Assembly: GCF_001640805.2 (NCBI RefSeq)
Contig: NC_066845.1
Coordinates: 17,114,307-17,178,306 of the forward strand
Direction: 5' to 3'
Length of the DNA: 64,000 nt
DNA from: Lates calcarifer
Lineage: Eukaryota; Chordata; Actinopteri; Centropomidae
A program made the position numbers and the translations under genes. The notes beneath the pieces are model-generated. The model worked only from the letters and a program-made list of their open reading frames with translations, was not told the DNA's origin and made no database searches. The stretch's first letter is position 1, and every line of letters begins with the position of its first letter. Positions 54,901-64,000 of the stretch are shown piece by piece.

Positions 54901-56215
54901 CGGTGTTTCACCACTGGTGTGTCATGAAGGGAGATCAGGTGTCATGAGATTACACTCAAATGCAAAGACAATTAATGTCAAGCCATCTGACACTATGCCA
55001 TTTGGTTGACACTCAAGTGCTTTTCAGTGAATTCAGTTCTATTCAGTTCATATGAGTGTGTATGTTTTCCCGAGGGAGGTTAAATCGAGAAACGAAACTC
55101 TACCCCTGGAGATGCACAGAATATGTTGTATCTGAATTAAATTAGATTATTATCACACGCTGAATCAAACTAAATCCTTCATCCCAGAGAAAACAACTGC
55201 AATATCAATCTGAGACATGAGTGTTTACAGTCTACTTACTAGTAAAATTTACACTCACAAAAACACATTTTTGGATGGATTTAGTTATAGTGTAATCATG
55301 CAGCTCAAGTGACAATAACTCTGTGCCAGGGGAGCAGTCTAGTAAATTAAAGGGCAGGACTGTTCCTCACTTCCCATTATATGGTTCAAGAGAAAACTTT
55401 TTTTCTCCATGGTGAACTCCCTGCAGACATGCTTCTTTTCTAAACCATCCATCTTCTCCCTCTCCCTGTATAACAGAACATTTTGGGCTTTACATAACAT
55501 CAGGCTTGCCCCTCTGGACCCAGACTTCACTACAGATGTAGTAATGATGGCAGTCCTCTAAGAATTTAAAGATGTAACTTACTTCACTGCATTTCTGAAA
55601 AGGCAACTTGTCCAAGAATTTTAGAGGAAGGACTTGCTACATACTTATATCACAAGATAGTAAAGAAGTTCAGAAAAATGCTCTGGATCCATCAAGCCAA
55701 ACTCCAATCTTTACAAAGAAATAACGCCATCATGTGCAGTTTAAAACAACTGCTTTCTTGGTTTTGCACTTGGTGGTATAAGTTTTATTTACTCAAGCAA
55801 ATTATCTAATCTGAATAAAGGCGCCTGCTGTAACCTTAGTTAGAAAACCAAAGCAGTTTTAAGCAGGACTACAGACAATATTTTGGGCCTTGCGCTTTAA
55901 CGTTACCGTTACAGCGCATGAAACATACTGTAAAGAAAACAAAATATGTAGATAAACAAACAGTTTTCCAATTTTATTCATCTCCAGAGCACAAAATGTT
56001 TTCTAAAGAAAAACAGGTGTTTGATTGTGGGCAGTGAAATAGCTGCTAGTGAATTTAAGAGCCACCATTTTTAATGAGCTCCTTCTTAGGACGAGAGGTT
56101 CGTCAATAAAATCAAATCATTACAATGAGAACATGAGCTAACCGCTTGAGCACGTAAACAAACAGTAAAGGGAAGCTAAATCAAAGAGAGAAGGAATAAT
56201 AAGACACCAACTTAC
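51966..56215 (-). other. fgfr1a: fgfr1a intron 1 (4.25 kb)
   Basis: Between the noncoding exon 1 donor (AGTAAG|GTAAGT at 56216/56215) and the exon 2 acceptor. It contains the perfect hairpin at 52524-52589. First introns of FGFR1 often hold enhancers; none is proven here. Confidence 0.5.
52524..52589. repeat. perfect inverted repeat of a TTAGAC hexamer array
   Basis: Left arm 52524-52551 and right arm 52562-52589 are exact reverse complements, 28 bases each, around a 10-base loop AATAAAGTCC. Each arm carries about four copies of the TTAGAC hexamer. GGACTTTATTGTC on the minus strand resembles the 3' end of fish retroposons that finish in such hexamers. Confidence 0.9.
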
Positions 56216-56400
56216 CTTACTGGCGGGGGACTGTGAAACAGCCAGTGTTGGTCAGATAAAGAGGAAGACTGCTGAGCTCAAACTGGATGCAGAAAAACTT
56301 CCCGAGAAACAGTATATCCAGATGTAAACGTGTGAAGCTCACTTGCTCCGAGCTATCAATGTTTAGCTAACAAGTTTGCGCATATTTTTTGCCAAACTTG
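56216..56400 (-). other. fgfr1a: fgfr1a noncoding exon 1, putative
   Basis: Minus-strand sequence ending at a strong donor (CCAGTAAG|GTAAGT), with GC and CpG increase just upstream to about 56930. The start of transcription is unknown; 56400 is a guess. An in-frame TGA in this exon separates it from the exon 2 reading frame. Confidence 0.5.
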
Positions 56401-56930
56401 AGCGACGGAAGAAAAGAATGTGCGTCCCCGCGAGTCCGAAACCTCAAAAATAATCAACGAAGTGGAAAAAATCCTAAGTGTTCTTAAGTTTATCAATGTT
56501 TTAATTTCAACGTTGTGGTCTAGTTTCCTTTGCGACGCGCTTCTTCTGTCCTACCTAGCTAACCTACCCAGATCCGAGGAAACTATGCGAGTGCAGCCTG
56601 TGGTTTTGGTAGTCCCTTTATCCCAAAACGTTCCGCTCGCGATGAAATCAAGTCTCCTCACCTCCGAAAACTGTGTCCTAAAGTTGTTCAACTCACTTTA
56701 ACAAAATATCCGGAATCAAACTGTCGTTTAATGTTATATTCTTACAAAAAAAGAAGCTCTTAAGTGAATCCTAGAAAGTATTTTGACCATTCCCGGCGGA
56801 GAAATGCTGTTAAACAACGACAGTCCAGGCTGCTCCAAACCTCCCCCCTTAAATCTGAGAATATGCGCATCCTCCGGACCATTGTCAACACAGAGACAGT
56901 GACACAGACAACATCCGGTCTTTACTTTTA
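56401..56930 (-). promoter_or_regulatory. fgfr1a: fgfr1a promoter region, putative
   Basis: CpG-enriched compared with its surroundings (for example around 56405-56450 and 56620-56640), directly upstream of the proposed exon 1. No clear TATA box. Confidence 0.4.
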
Positions 56931-58909
56931 AAATAAAAGCCAACATAAAAAAAAATACCTGGCAAACTAATACTTCACACAACTAGCCTCGAGAAGCAGC
57001 AGTTGGTTGGATAACTTTACTGGACTTAAATAAAGTTATTTGAATACAATACTCAGCTGACTAGTTGCTTCTGTTTTATGAGATATTAAGCTCTCATTCT
57101 GCACTTAACTGCACTGCCTTTAAAGGTATAACGTGACCAAATGTTGATGTGGAGAGCATTTTCACATTGATTGCATTAATTCATGGTTGTTGAAATAGAA
57201 TTCAATCAAAAGGGAGATGCTATTTATATTTAATTATCTCTTACTTTTACCTGAGTTTAATTTGAAAATCATCTGTGGCTCCTCAGAGTTGTTCTGTTTC
57301 CATTAAATTCATTTGACCAAACAACTTTATTTCTTAAACTCACCTCTAAAAGAAAAGCAATTTATCTGGAAATATTGTGTACCATGTTGCAAAGTGAATA
57401 GTAATTTTACACAATGTGTTTATTCTATGCACACTGCATTGTGCTAAGTCTAAATGCAATATTGTTTGTTGTTTTGCGCCACACAAATGCAGATTTTTCT
57501 GGAGCTTTTATTTTGAATGTCAAATAGCCGGAATTCCGCCATTATTCGGGCTTTTACTTTCCAATTTGACGTAGGTCTGCTAGAGCTGGTAGAAACCTGG
57601 CTCCCCCTGCCATCCACTGCACCTCTCCAGCAGAGCCCCACCAACTCCAGGACCATGTAGACATAAAAGAATGTTTTTAGTTGCATTATCTTGATAATAA
57701 TTGAAGCTGATGTGAGAAGACAAAGGTTTATCAGAGTTAATGGATGTGCACAGAGATGTTTACTAACTGAATCAGCGAGCAATGATATGAGATATGAGAG
57801 AAACTTGTTTTTTGCAGCATTTCAGATAACCAACATGAATACTAATTCACTGACAGAAAACAAGCATTTTCATTAACTTCTCATTCAAGTCGACTATAAA
57901 ATAACTTTATTGTGCTGGCGTAAAGATCATATGCTTTGGCAGCATTTCAAAGAGCAACAGAATTCCAAATGTATCTGCCAACTCAGCACAAACACAAGTT
58001 TGCTCAGCCTGATCAAACACATAGTTCATATCTGAAGAGCTCATATGGTCTTTGATTTCACATCACGATTTGACAAATGATTGACGACTGAAGCTGCAGG
58101 GACACATGAAGCCCAGCTTGGTAGTTAGATTAAAGAATGGGAAACAAAGAAACAGATTTGTGTTTCAACATGTGTTGGCCTTTCATCTTCCATGCAATGT
58201 TAACCTTGTGTGATGTTGGAGCCACTCACAAAATGAGGTGACTCTCTTATTTACTTTACTGGATATATACATTTTGTATTCTGAAGGCCAGTACTAGAGT
58301 CACATACAAAAACAACTGAGCCTCATCCAAAGATACTTCTGCTCTGCATTTGTAGACGCTGCACCATTCTATTCTATTCCTCTACTGAGAAAGCAAACAT
58401 TATCTTACTGCTGTTATGTTGGTTGTAACACAAGCTCCAAGCTGAGCTCCTATCAGCAAACACAGGAGGCTCCTGGCATGAGATTACACAATGTATGGCT
58501 TCTTTGACTCATCCAGATTAGATGAAGTGTTGACACTGTAATCAATCCACCTAAAATTCTAATTTTAGATTAGAAATAGAAATTGCAAGAGGTGATCACA
58601 ACTGAACAATGTGCTGTATGAACAAAAGTCCAGTATACAGTAAAGTGGCAAGATAGGTTTACTAAAAGCTGAACTGTGAGTTTATCAACCATTTCTTAAG
58701 CTGTAGCTCTAGCTCTAGGCATCTAGGTGCTAAATTTGTTACTATTGTTATAATTAGTTTAAAATCCCATGTCATTTTAGAGAATGTTTCTTAAAGGAGA
58801 ACACAACACAGGATTTACACATTGGAGCCTGTTCACAGGTGTTGGAGGGTCCTACTGCAATAGTTGACAATAGTTTATAAAGTCTTTTGTGACTCCAGGT
58901 GGAGCTGGG

Positions 58910-58964
58910 TGAAGTCTGATAAATTACCTCAAGGGCATCACATGATGTAATTCATCAGACTTCA
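58910..58964. repeat. imperfect inverted repeat
   Basis: Arms 58910-58927 and 58947-58964 are reverse complements at 17 of 18 positions (TGAAGTCTGATAAATTAC versus GTAATTCATCAGACTTCA) around 19 bases. Likely part of a dispersed repeat. Confidence 0.7.
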
Positions 58965-59091
58965 ATGTCAGTTGGGTTCTGTGGTTTAGGGGCAAAATAG
59001 GCGTAGAGAAAATCTTGTCCCTACATTTGAAAATGTGATGCTCTTTGAAATGTTACAGGAGTGAAATGCTAAGTCAGTGAATAGTCTTTTA

Positions 59092-59619
59092 AATAGTTTT
59101 AATATTTTGGGAAATAATGTTTATTCGTTTTCTTGCTGCGAGTTAGGTGAAAGGATCGATGCCACTCTCACATGCCAACTATGAGGCTGCTGCCAGCAGC
59201 CAGTTAGCTTAGTACAAAGACTGGAAACGGGTTGTGTGGTTTTATGTGAAACTATCTGCTGAACTATGTTTTGATCATGTGTAGTGACTTCCTCATGTGA
59301 TGGCCAAGAAGTAGTCCACCACCCGATAATGTTTTGTTTTTACAATTTGTTTTTTTTTTTTGTGTGTGTGTGTGTGGATTAAAAAAACAGGATATAAAAT
59401 GTTACATAGTGAGCTTTAGAGGTGCTGACAGACAGACAGATTTTGCTGCCTTTGCACAGAGCCAGGCGTAATGTTCTTGTCTTTATGCTAAGCTAAGCTA
59501 ACCAGCTGTTGACTGTAGCATCATGTTTGATGTACAGGCATTAGAGTAGCATTGATTTTCCCATTGAACTCTTGGTAAGGAAACTTATAAATATATTACC
59601 CAAAATGCTGACTATTGAC
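59092..59619. mobile_element. inverted-repeat element (MITE-like), copy 2
   Basis: Shares ordered blocks with the element at 17208-17573: ATTTTGGGAAATA, CTTGCTG with GAGTTAG, AGCAGCCAGTTAGCTTAG, AGAAGTAGTCCA and AGTGAGCTTTAGAG. Its right end, with CTCTTGGTAAGGAAA then ATTACCCAAAATG, mirrors the left end. It is longer because of an inner T-run and GT repeat (59350-59375) and extra sequence before the right end. Boundaries approximate. Confidence 0.6.
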
Positions 59620-62600
59620 TGACTGTAATGCAAATACTATCTTTATGTTACACTTTACAATCAGCGTATTTTGGTCAGACATTCCTACTTTTAACATTTC
59701 TAAACTGCTGTTTTGGTCAAACGCTCTTTGCGCTCAAATTAACTTGCAGCTTCAAAGAGAACTGTTAACTATGAGGCAGATGAAGTGTGAATCTGACGAC
59801 CACATACATACCAGACAAAAACCAAGCATGTTTATTGGGGTATCTAATAGTGAGAGTTAAACGTGCATCAGCCACATCTTACAGTTTCAGAGCAGCAACC
59901 ACGACTTAGAAGCTCTTTGATGCAACACGCAGTTATTTTATAGACATTTCTTTTTCTTTTTGTGCCACTGCTAAAGAGCTCCCTTGAGATGAGCATCAGG
60001 CTGTTAATAATAAAAAAGAAAAATTCTACATAGCACATGAAAGCTCTGGCAGAATCCATTACATGTGGTGATTGTTTATTCATTTGGTTGCTAATTGTTT
60101 TCCTCTGATGATAGGAGGTGAGTGATGTATCTGAAAGTCAGGAAATCTCCACCCCAGTCTGAACAGTCAGCTTCATGCAAGAAACATAAGACAAAACTCA
60201 AAAAAGCAATTATAGATCAATGAGACACTCTGCCTCTGTTTCTATACTAGTTTACCAGCACACAAAGCTTGTATTATCTGGGGCTAATTTGAAAGTGAGT
60301 TTAAATCACTAATTAACACACATTAACCTGTCCCTGTGATGTGTACATGCCATGGTAGGAATTATATATGTGAGGTTATGGACCAGACTTAACTGAGAGG
60401 CTATAAAATGAAGGCATAAAGTTTATGATTTTTATTATCAATTGCACAGTGCAGTTATTTTTCACCTGTAAGGAAATGCTAATAATATTCACAGGTTGTC
60501 TACAAGGTTCAGACAATGTAAACGAGTCATTTACATTATCTGAGACAGGAACAGGACTGTGTAGGCTTTAAAGTCAGTTGAAACCTTTGCTGCTGACAAA
60601 AGCTCAGACCAGACACAGTCTGTTTTAAGATGAGGTGGGGCATTTCTGATCACTCCGCACTTCCTTTCAGCGTAAGGAAATGTGCCGGACACTGTTAAAG
60701 CCAGGAATACCTTATGCAAAAGTAAACTGAAGGTAGGCTAAGCCACACATCAGCATGAGAACAAACCCAGAGTCATGCAATCCTCAGAGTGAACAATATC
60801 TGCCCCAGGGATGCTTTGCATGATGATTTCCCTAGCAGCTTCTTCATCGCCCCTAAGTGGTGTGTTATTATCCTTGCTTTTCGTGTTTGCATTCCATTAT
60901 TAGTGGCACGTACAAATATTCTCCTTTATGCACAAAAACCTCAGACAGGCCTTCCACTATACGTCGCATGAGCCCAGCCCTCATCCATCCATCAGCGGTG
61001 CCCCTGTTCCACACAGGGCCCCCCAAGCTCTGCTCACCACCACCCCCAGTTCACTCTTTGACATAACGCTGTTGTGGCTTTCCGGGCCTTTATGCTGGCT
61101 GTTGTCTTAGGCAGATTGAAGACCCTTTGTGTGTGTCAGCCCCTGTCCTGAGTGGCCGGGAGGAACCTGCTGGGCTGTGAGTGGAGAGACAGGAATGCGC
61201 ATATGAATGGGCCAGTGTGTGCTGGGCACCTACTGACAGAGGGACAGCGAGCCTCTATGAGTCTCTAGTTCATCAGCGTAACCATCTTGTTCAATTACAC
61301 GTGCAGCCCAGTGTTGCGTTCCCTGGACGTTCACACTGAATGAGGGTATTATATTTTGCTGTTTGGTATTGTAGAACAAATAAGGTGCTAGCTCCATTGT
61401 CTTAGCTGTGAATGATTGCCACCAAATCTCTGTTTTTTTTCTCTTGTGCTCTAACCATGTTCTTCTTGATATGTGATTTATCTGATTCACATAAGAAGAG
61501 AGAATCCTGTCTTTGTGTTCACTCAGCCTCTTATGCTTCAGTCCTAACAATGCATGAATAAACCTGACACATCAAAGGTTTTGAATGTAAATCACATCCA
61601 GTTGCCTTTGAGTGATTGTCTGACCACATCAGTGAAAATTGGAAGCCGAAAAATATTTCTTCCTGTGCTTATGTTATTTAAAAACTTTATGATCTTTTTT
61701 AGTATTTTTCGTGATCCTTTCTTTTACTTCACAAATGGTGGAGGAATCATTCAGATCAATAGCAATACCACGATAACAATACTCCATTACATTGCATTTC
61801 AAAGTGTACAAAGTACAGTGTTATCAGCAAAATGTATTTAAAGCATTAAAAAATAAATAAAACTACCAGTAATGCAGAAAGTGGCCCCTGTGTGAGCATC
61901 ATACTGTTAGATATCATTATATTGGATTACTATTACTAGCACATTGATGTGTAGGCATCATTTTAATGTTTAATTGGATAAAGTGGAGTTATTCTCTTTA
62001 CATATACTTTGATAATTTAATCTATATCATTTCATCACAGTGTATATGTTGGGTGTAAAAACATAATCTGTAAAATAACTGGTAATGTAGTAAAGTAAAA
62101 AGCAACATATTTTCCCCTGAAATGTTGTTAAGTAGAGGTATAAAATAGGAAAATGTGCAAACACTGTCAGTTTAAGTACACTCAGTTTGTACTTGAGGAA
62201 ATATACTTTCCACTGCTGTACTTCGCACTGAGCACTCACCTCAACATTAAATTATGTATTGATGATGTAGTGTAAAGAAAAGTGGCTAGAAAAGTGCTAT
62301 ATAGATGTAGTTTATTTACCATTTACAACGATGTCAGCTGTTTAAATACCAAATACTAGAACTATTTTATCTAGTGCTGTAAGAATGACACTGGGTAACT
62401 GCTCTGGTTTACGCTCTCTCAAAAAGTTTTCAAAACCTCCATCCTTGTGAACCACAGTTGCTAAATAGGTGAGTAAAAACATGGAAAATAGACTCAACTC
62501 AATAAGGTGGACAATATGTGCATGTGAACAATATACTGGAAAAGCTCAAGTGCACTGAACAACCAACATATGTACAGTATACAGTATATCTGAAGGGATC

Positions 62601-64000
62601 CTTTGCAGATTTGGCAGATGATACATAATAAGCTGATATCCATCAACATTCTGGTATGATGGGACCTAGATACATGATCCATAAAGCTTCATTAATTGTC
62701 CTCTGACTCATATGGTACAGCTTATGGGTCGTTTTGCTGGACATGCTTTTGAGAAGATTACATCTCCATAATCAATAAAAAGAAACTTAACCATCCACCA
62801 CAGCATATCAAAGAAAAAAAAACATCTGGGAAAATAAACTTTCTGCCTTTAATATACCCACAGTAACACAAAAACTACTGAATGTTTACCAAGCACAACT
62901 TCCTGAGGAAACTCATGATTCATGATTATAGACGCAGGTAGGGACATTTTGGCATTGTCCAGATGTGCGTTTTAGTCCAAGTATGGCTACTGGAGCCCAA
63001 ATCCACATGACTTCCATATCCAATATTAAAATGACGGGTATAATGTTCATTACTTGTATCACATGGCCCTATTTGTGTTTGGCTGAATCACCTGATAGGC
63101 CTACAGCCACAGGCCATAGCACTGATTGCCTAGAAGAGGTGAGCTACAGCTCTCTGGCCTCATGGCTCTCATCACCCGATGACCTGGAAAACGAAAGCGT
63201 AAGATCTGCAACATCACTTCAACCAGCAGACGACATGCTGCTTTGAAGTAGGAGTGGACCTAAATTGGATTATGCAGCATCTCTGAGGAGCAGCTCCCGT
63301 AGATTTGATTACACACACACCACCTCAACCAACAGCCACACTCCTGCTTCCCCAAAGCAGATGAGACGACGCTGGGCGGTCCTCCATGTCAGAGCCTGGT
63401 GCTGCGCTTTTTAATGTGTGCCCATCTGCCAGCCATTTATGTGATTACTATGGGATAACTCAGACAGGTCTGGCTCTGCCAGGGCAGCTTTGGGGGCCAG
63501 AGAACAGCAGTGGTTTTGTACAAGCGGACACAGGAAAGATAAGGTCCAGATGATGCTTTTACCAGTGAAAACAATCACCCAGATATCACCTAAATGGAGT
63601 AAACTGACATTTGGCACAAAGGAATACAACGGTGAACTACATGTTTTTTAGTGTTGAACTATACCTTTTTTAGTAGTCACAAAAACAACTAATGTTACAG
63701 CTTAAAATTCACAAAGGAAAAGAAATACACACAGAGGACAAGCTGTTCTCATCATCCCCTCTCAGGCTGAAGTGCTGTTTAAAATAAGCGCTGTCTGCAA
63801 ATCCTCCATGCAAGCATGGCATACAGACCACCTTCTATTACTGAGGAAAATAACATCCAGTCCTGGTTTAACTTGGGCTCATTATGGTGGAAGTGGGTTC
63901 CAGGGCCAGGAAGTTTCATTGCTTTCCAAATAAATCTCACAAAGCAGAGCTGTAATCCAAATTCCTCATCTTATGGAGTCCTCCCCAAGTCCTCACACTA

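Larger units (their letters stand above)
56931..64000. other. upstream flank of fgfr1a, no gene seen
   Basis: About 7 kb without supported coding exons. It includes a YY1-like CCGCCATTAT at 57537-57546 in a small GC-rich patch, an inverted repeat at 58910-58964, the second inverted-repeat element at 59092-59619, and complex blocks near 60780-60970 and 63080-63240. Confidence 0.5.

Noticed and set aside
56420..56701. 93-codon plus-strand frame at the fgfr1a 5' end
   Set aside because: Lies in the CpG-rich promoter region of fgfr1a; no family match and no downstream exon in phase.
62965..63246. 93-codon plus-strand frame
   Set aside because: No recognised domain or flanking splice signals with continuing homology; insufficient to call a gene.

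Overview
This window is from a vertebrate nuclear genome, most likely a ray-finned (teleost) fish. The evidence is split genes with GT-AG introns, long CA/TG microsatellites, short compact introns, dispersed fish-type repeats, and proteins close to their human and zebrafish orthologues. A percomorph fish is my guess from the style of the repeats, not proven. There are no operons, CRISPR arrays, rRNA or tRNA genes.

Four protein-coding genes can be rebuilt exon by exon with consistent reading phase. (1) ccdc92, plus strand, CDS 5130-8145 in 3 coding exons, 328 aa, with a likely noncoding first exon ending at 2069. (2) chmp7, minus strand, CDS 14755-11937 in 10 coding exons, 456 aa. (3) lgi3, minus strand, CDS 22063-16428 in 9 coding exons, 548 aa. 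(4) fgfr1a, minus strand, CDS 51872-33876 in 17 coding exons per transcript, 808 aa (IIIc, VT-minus form), with an additional mutually exclusive IIIb exon and a noncoding first exon near 56216-56400.

Layout: 1-1850 is flanking DNA; 1851-2069 is the ccdc92 promoter and leader; ccdc92 and chmp7 converge tail to tail across 8146-11936; chmp7, lgi3 and fgfr1a follow in the same direction. Between lgi3 and fgfr1a lies about 10 kb without a gene (22600-32660). Beyond fgfr1a, 57000-64000 is also without a recognisable gene. In human, CCDC92 is on chromosome 12 and the other three are on the short arm of chromosome 8, so the join of ccdc92 to this block is a lineage rearrangement.

The genes do not form one pathway: CCDC92 is a centriole/cilium coiled-coil protein, CHMP7 is an ESCRT-II/III hybrid for nuclear-envelope sealing, LGI3 is a secreted neuronal LRR-EPTP protein, and FGFR1 is a receptor tyrosine kinase. 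The most interesting signals are in fgfr1a: a preserved non-canonical GA 5' splice site that can add Val-Thr, and the IIIb/IIIc pair with UGCAUG motifs inside IIIc and between the two exons. Others are an additional intron in the lgi3 EPTP exon that hosts a TTAA-flanked inverted-repeat element, and a perfect 28-bp hairpin of hexamer repeats in fgfr1a intron 1. I did not find an unknown gene system.
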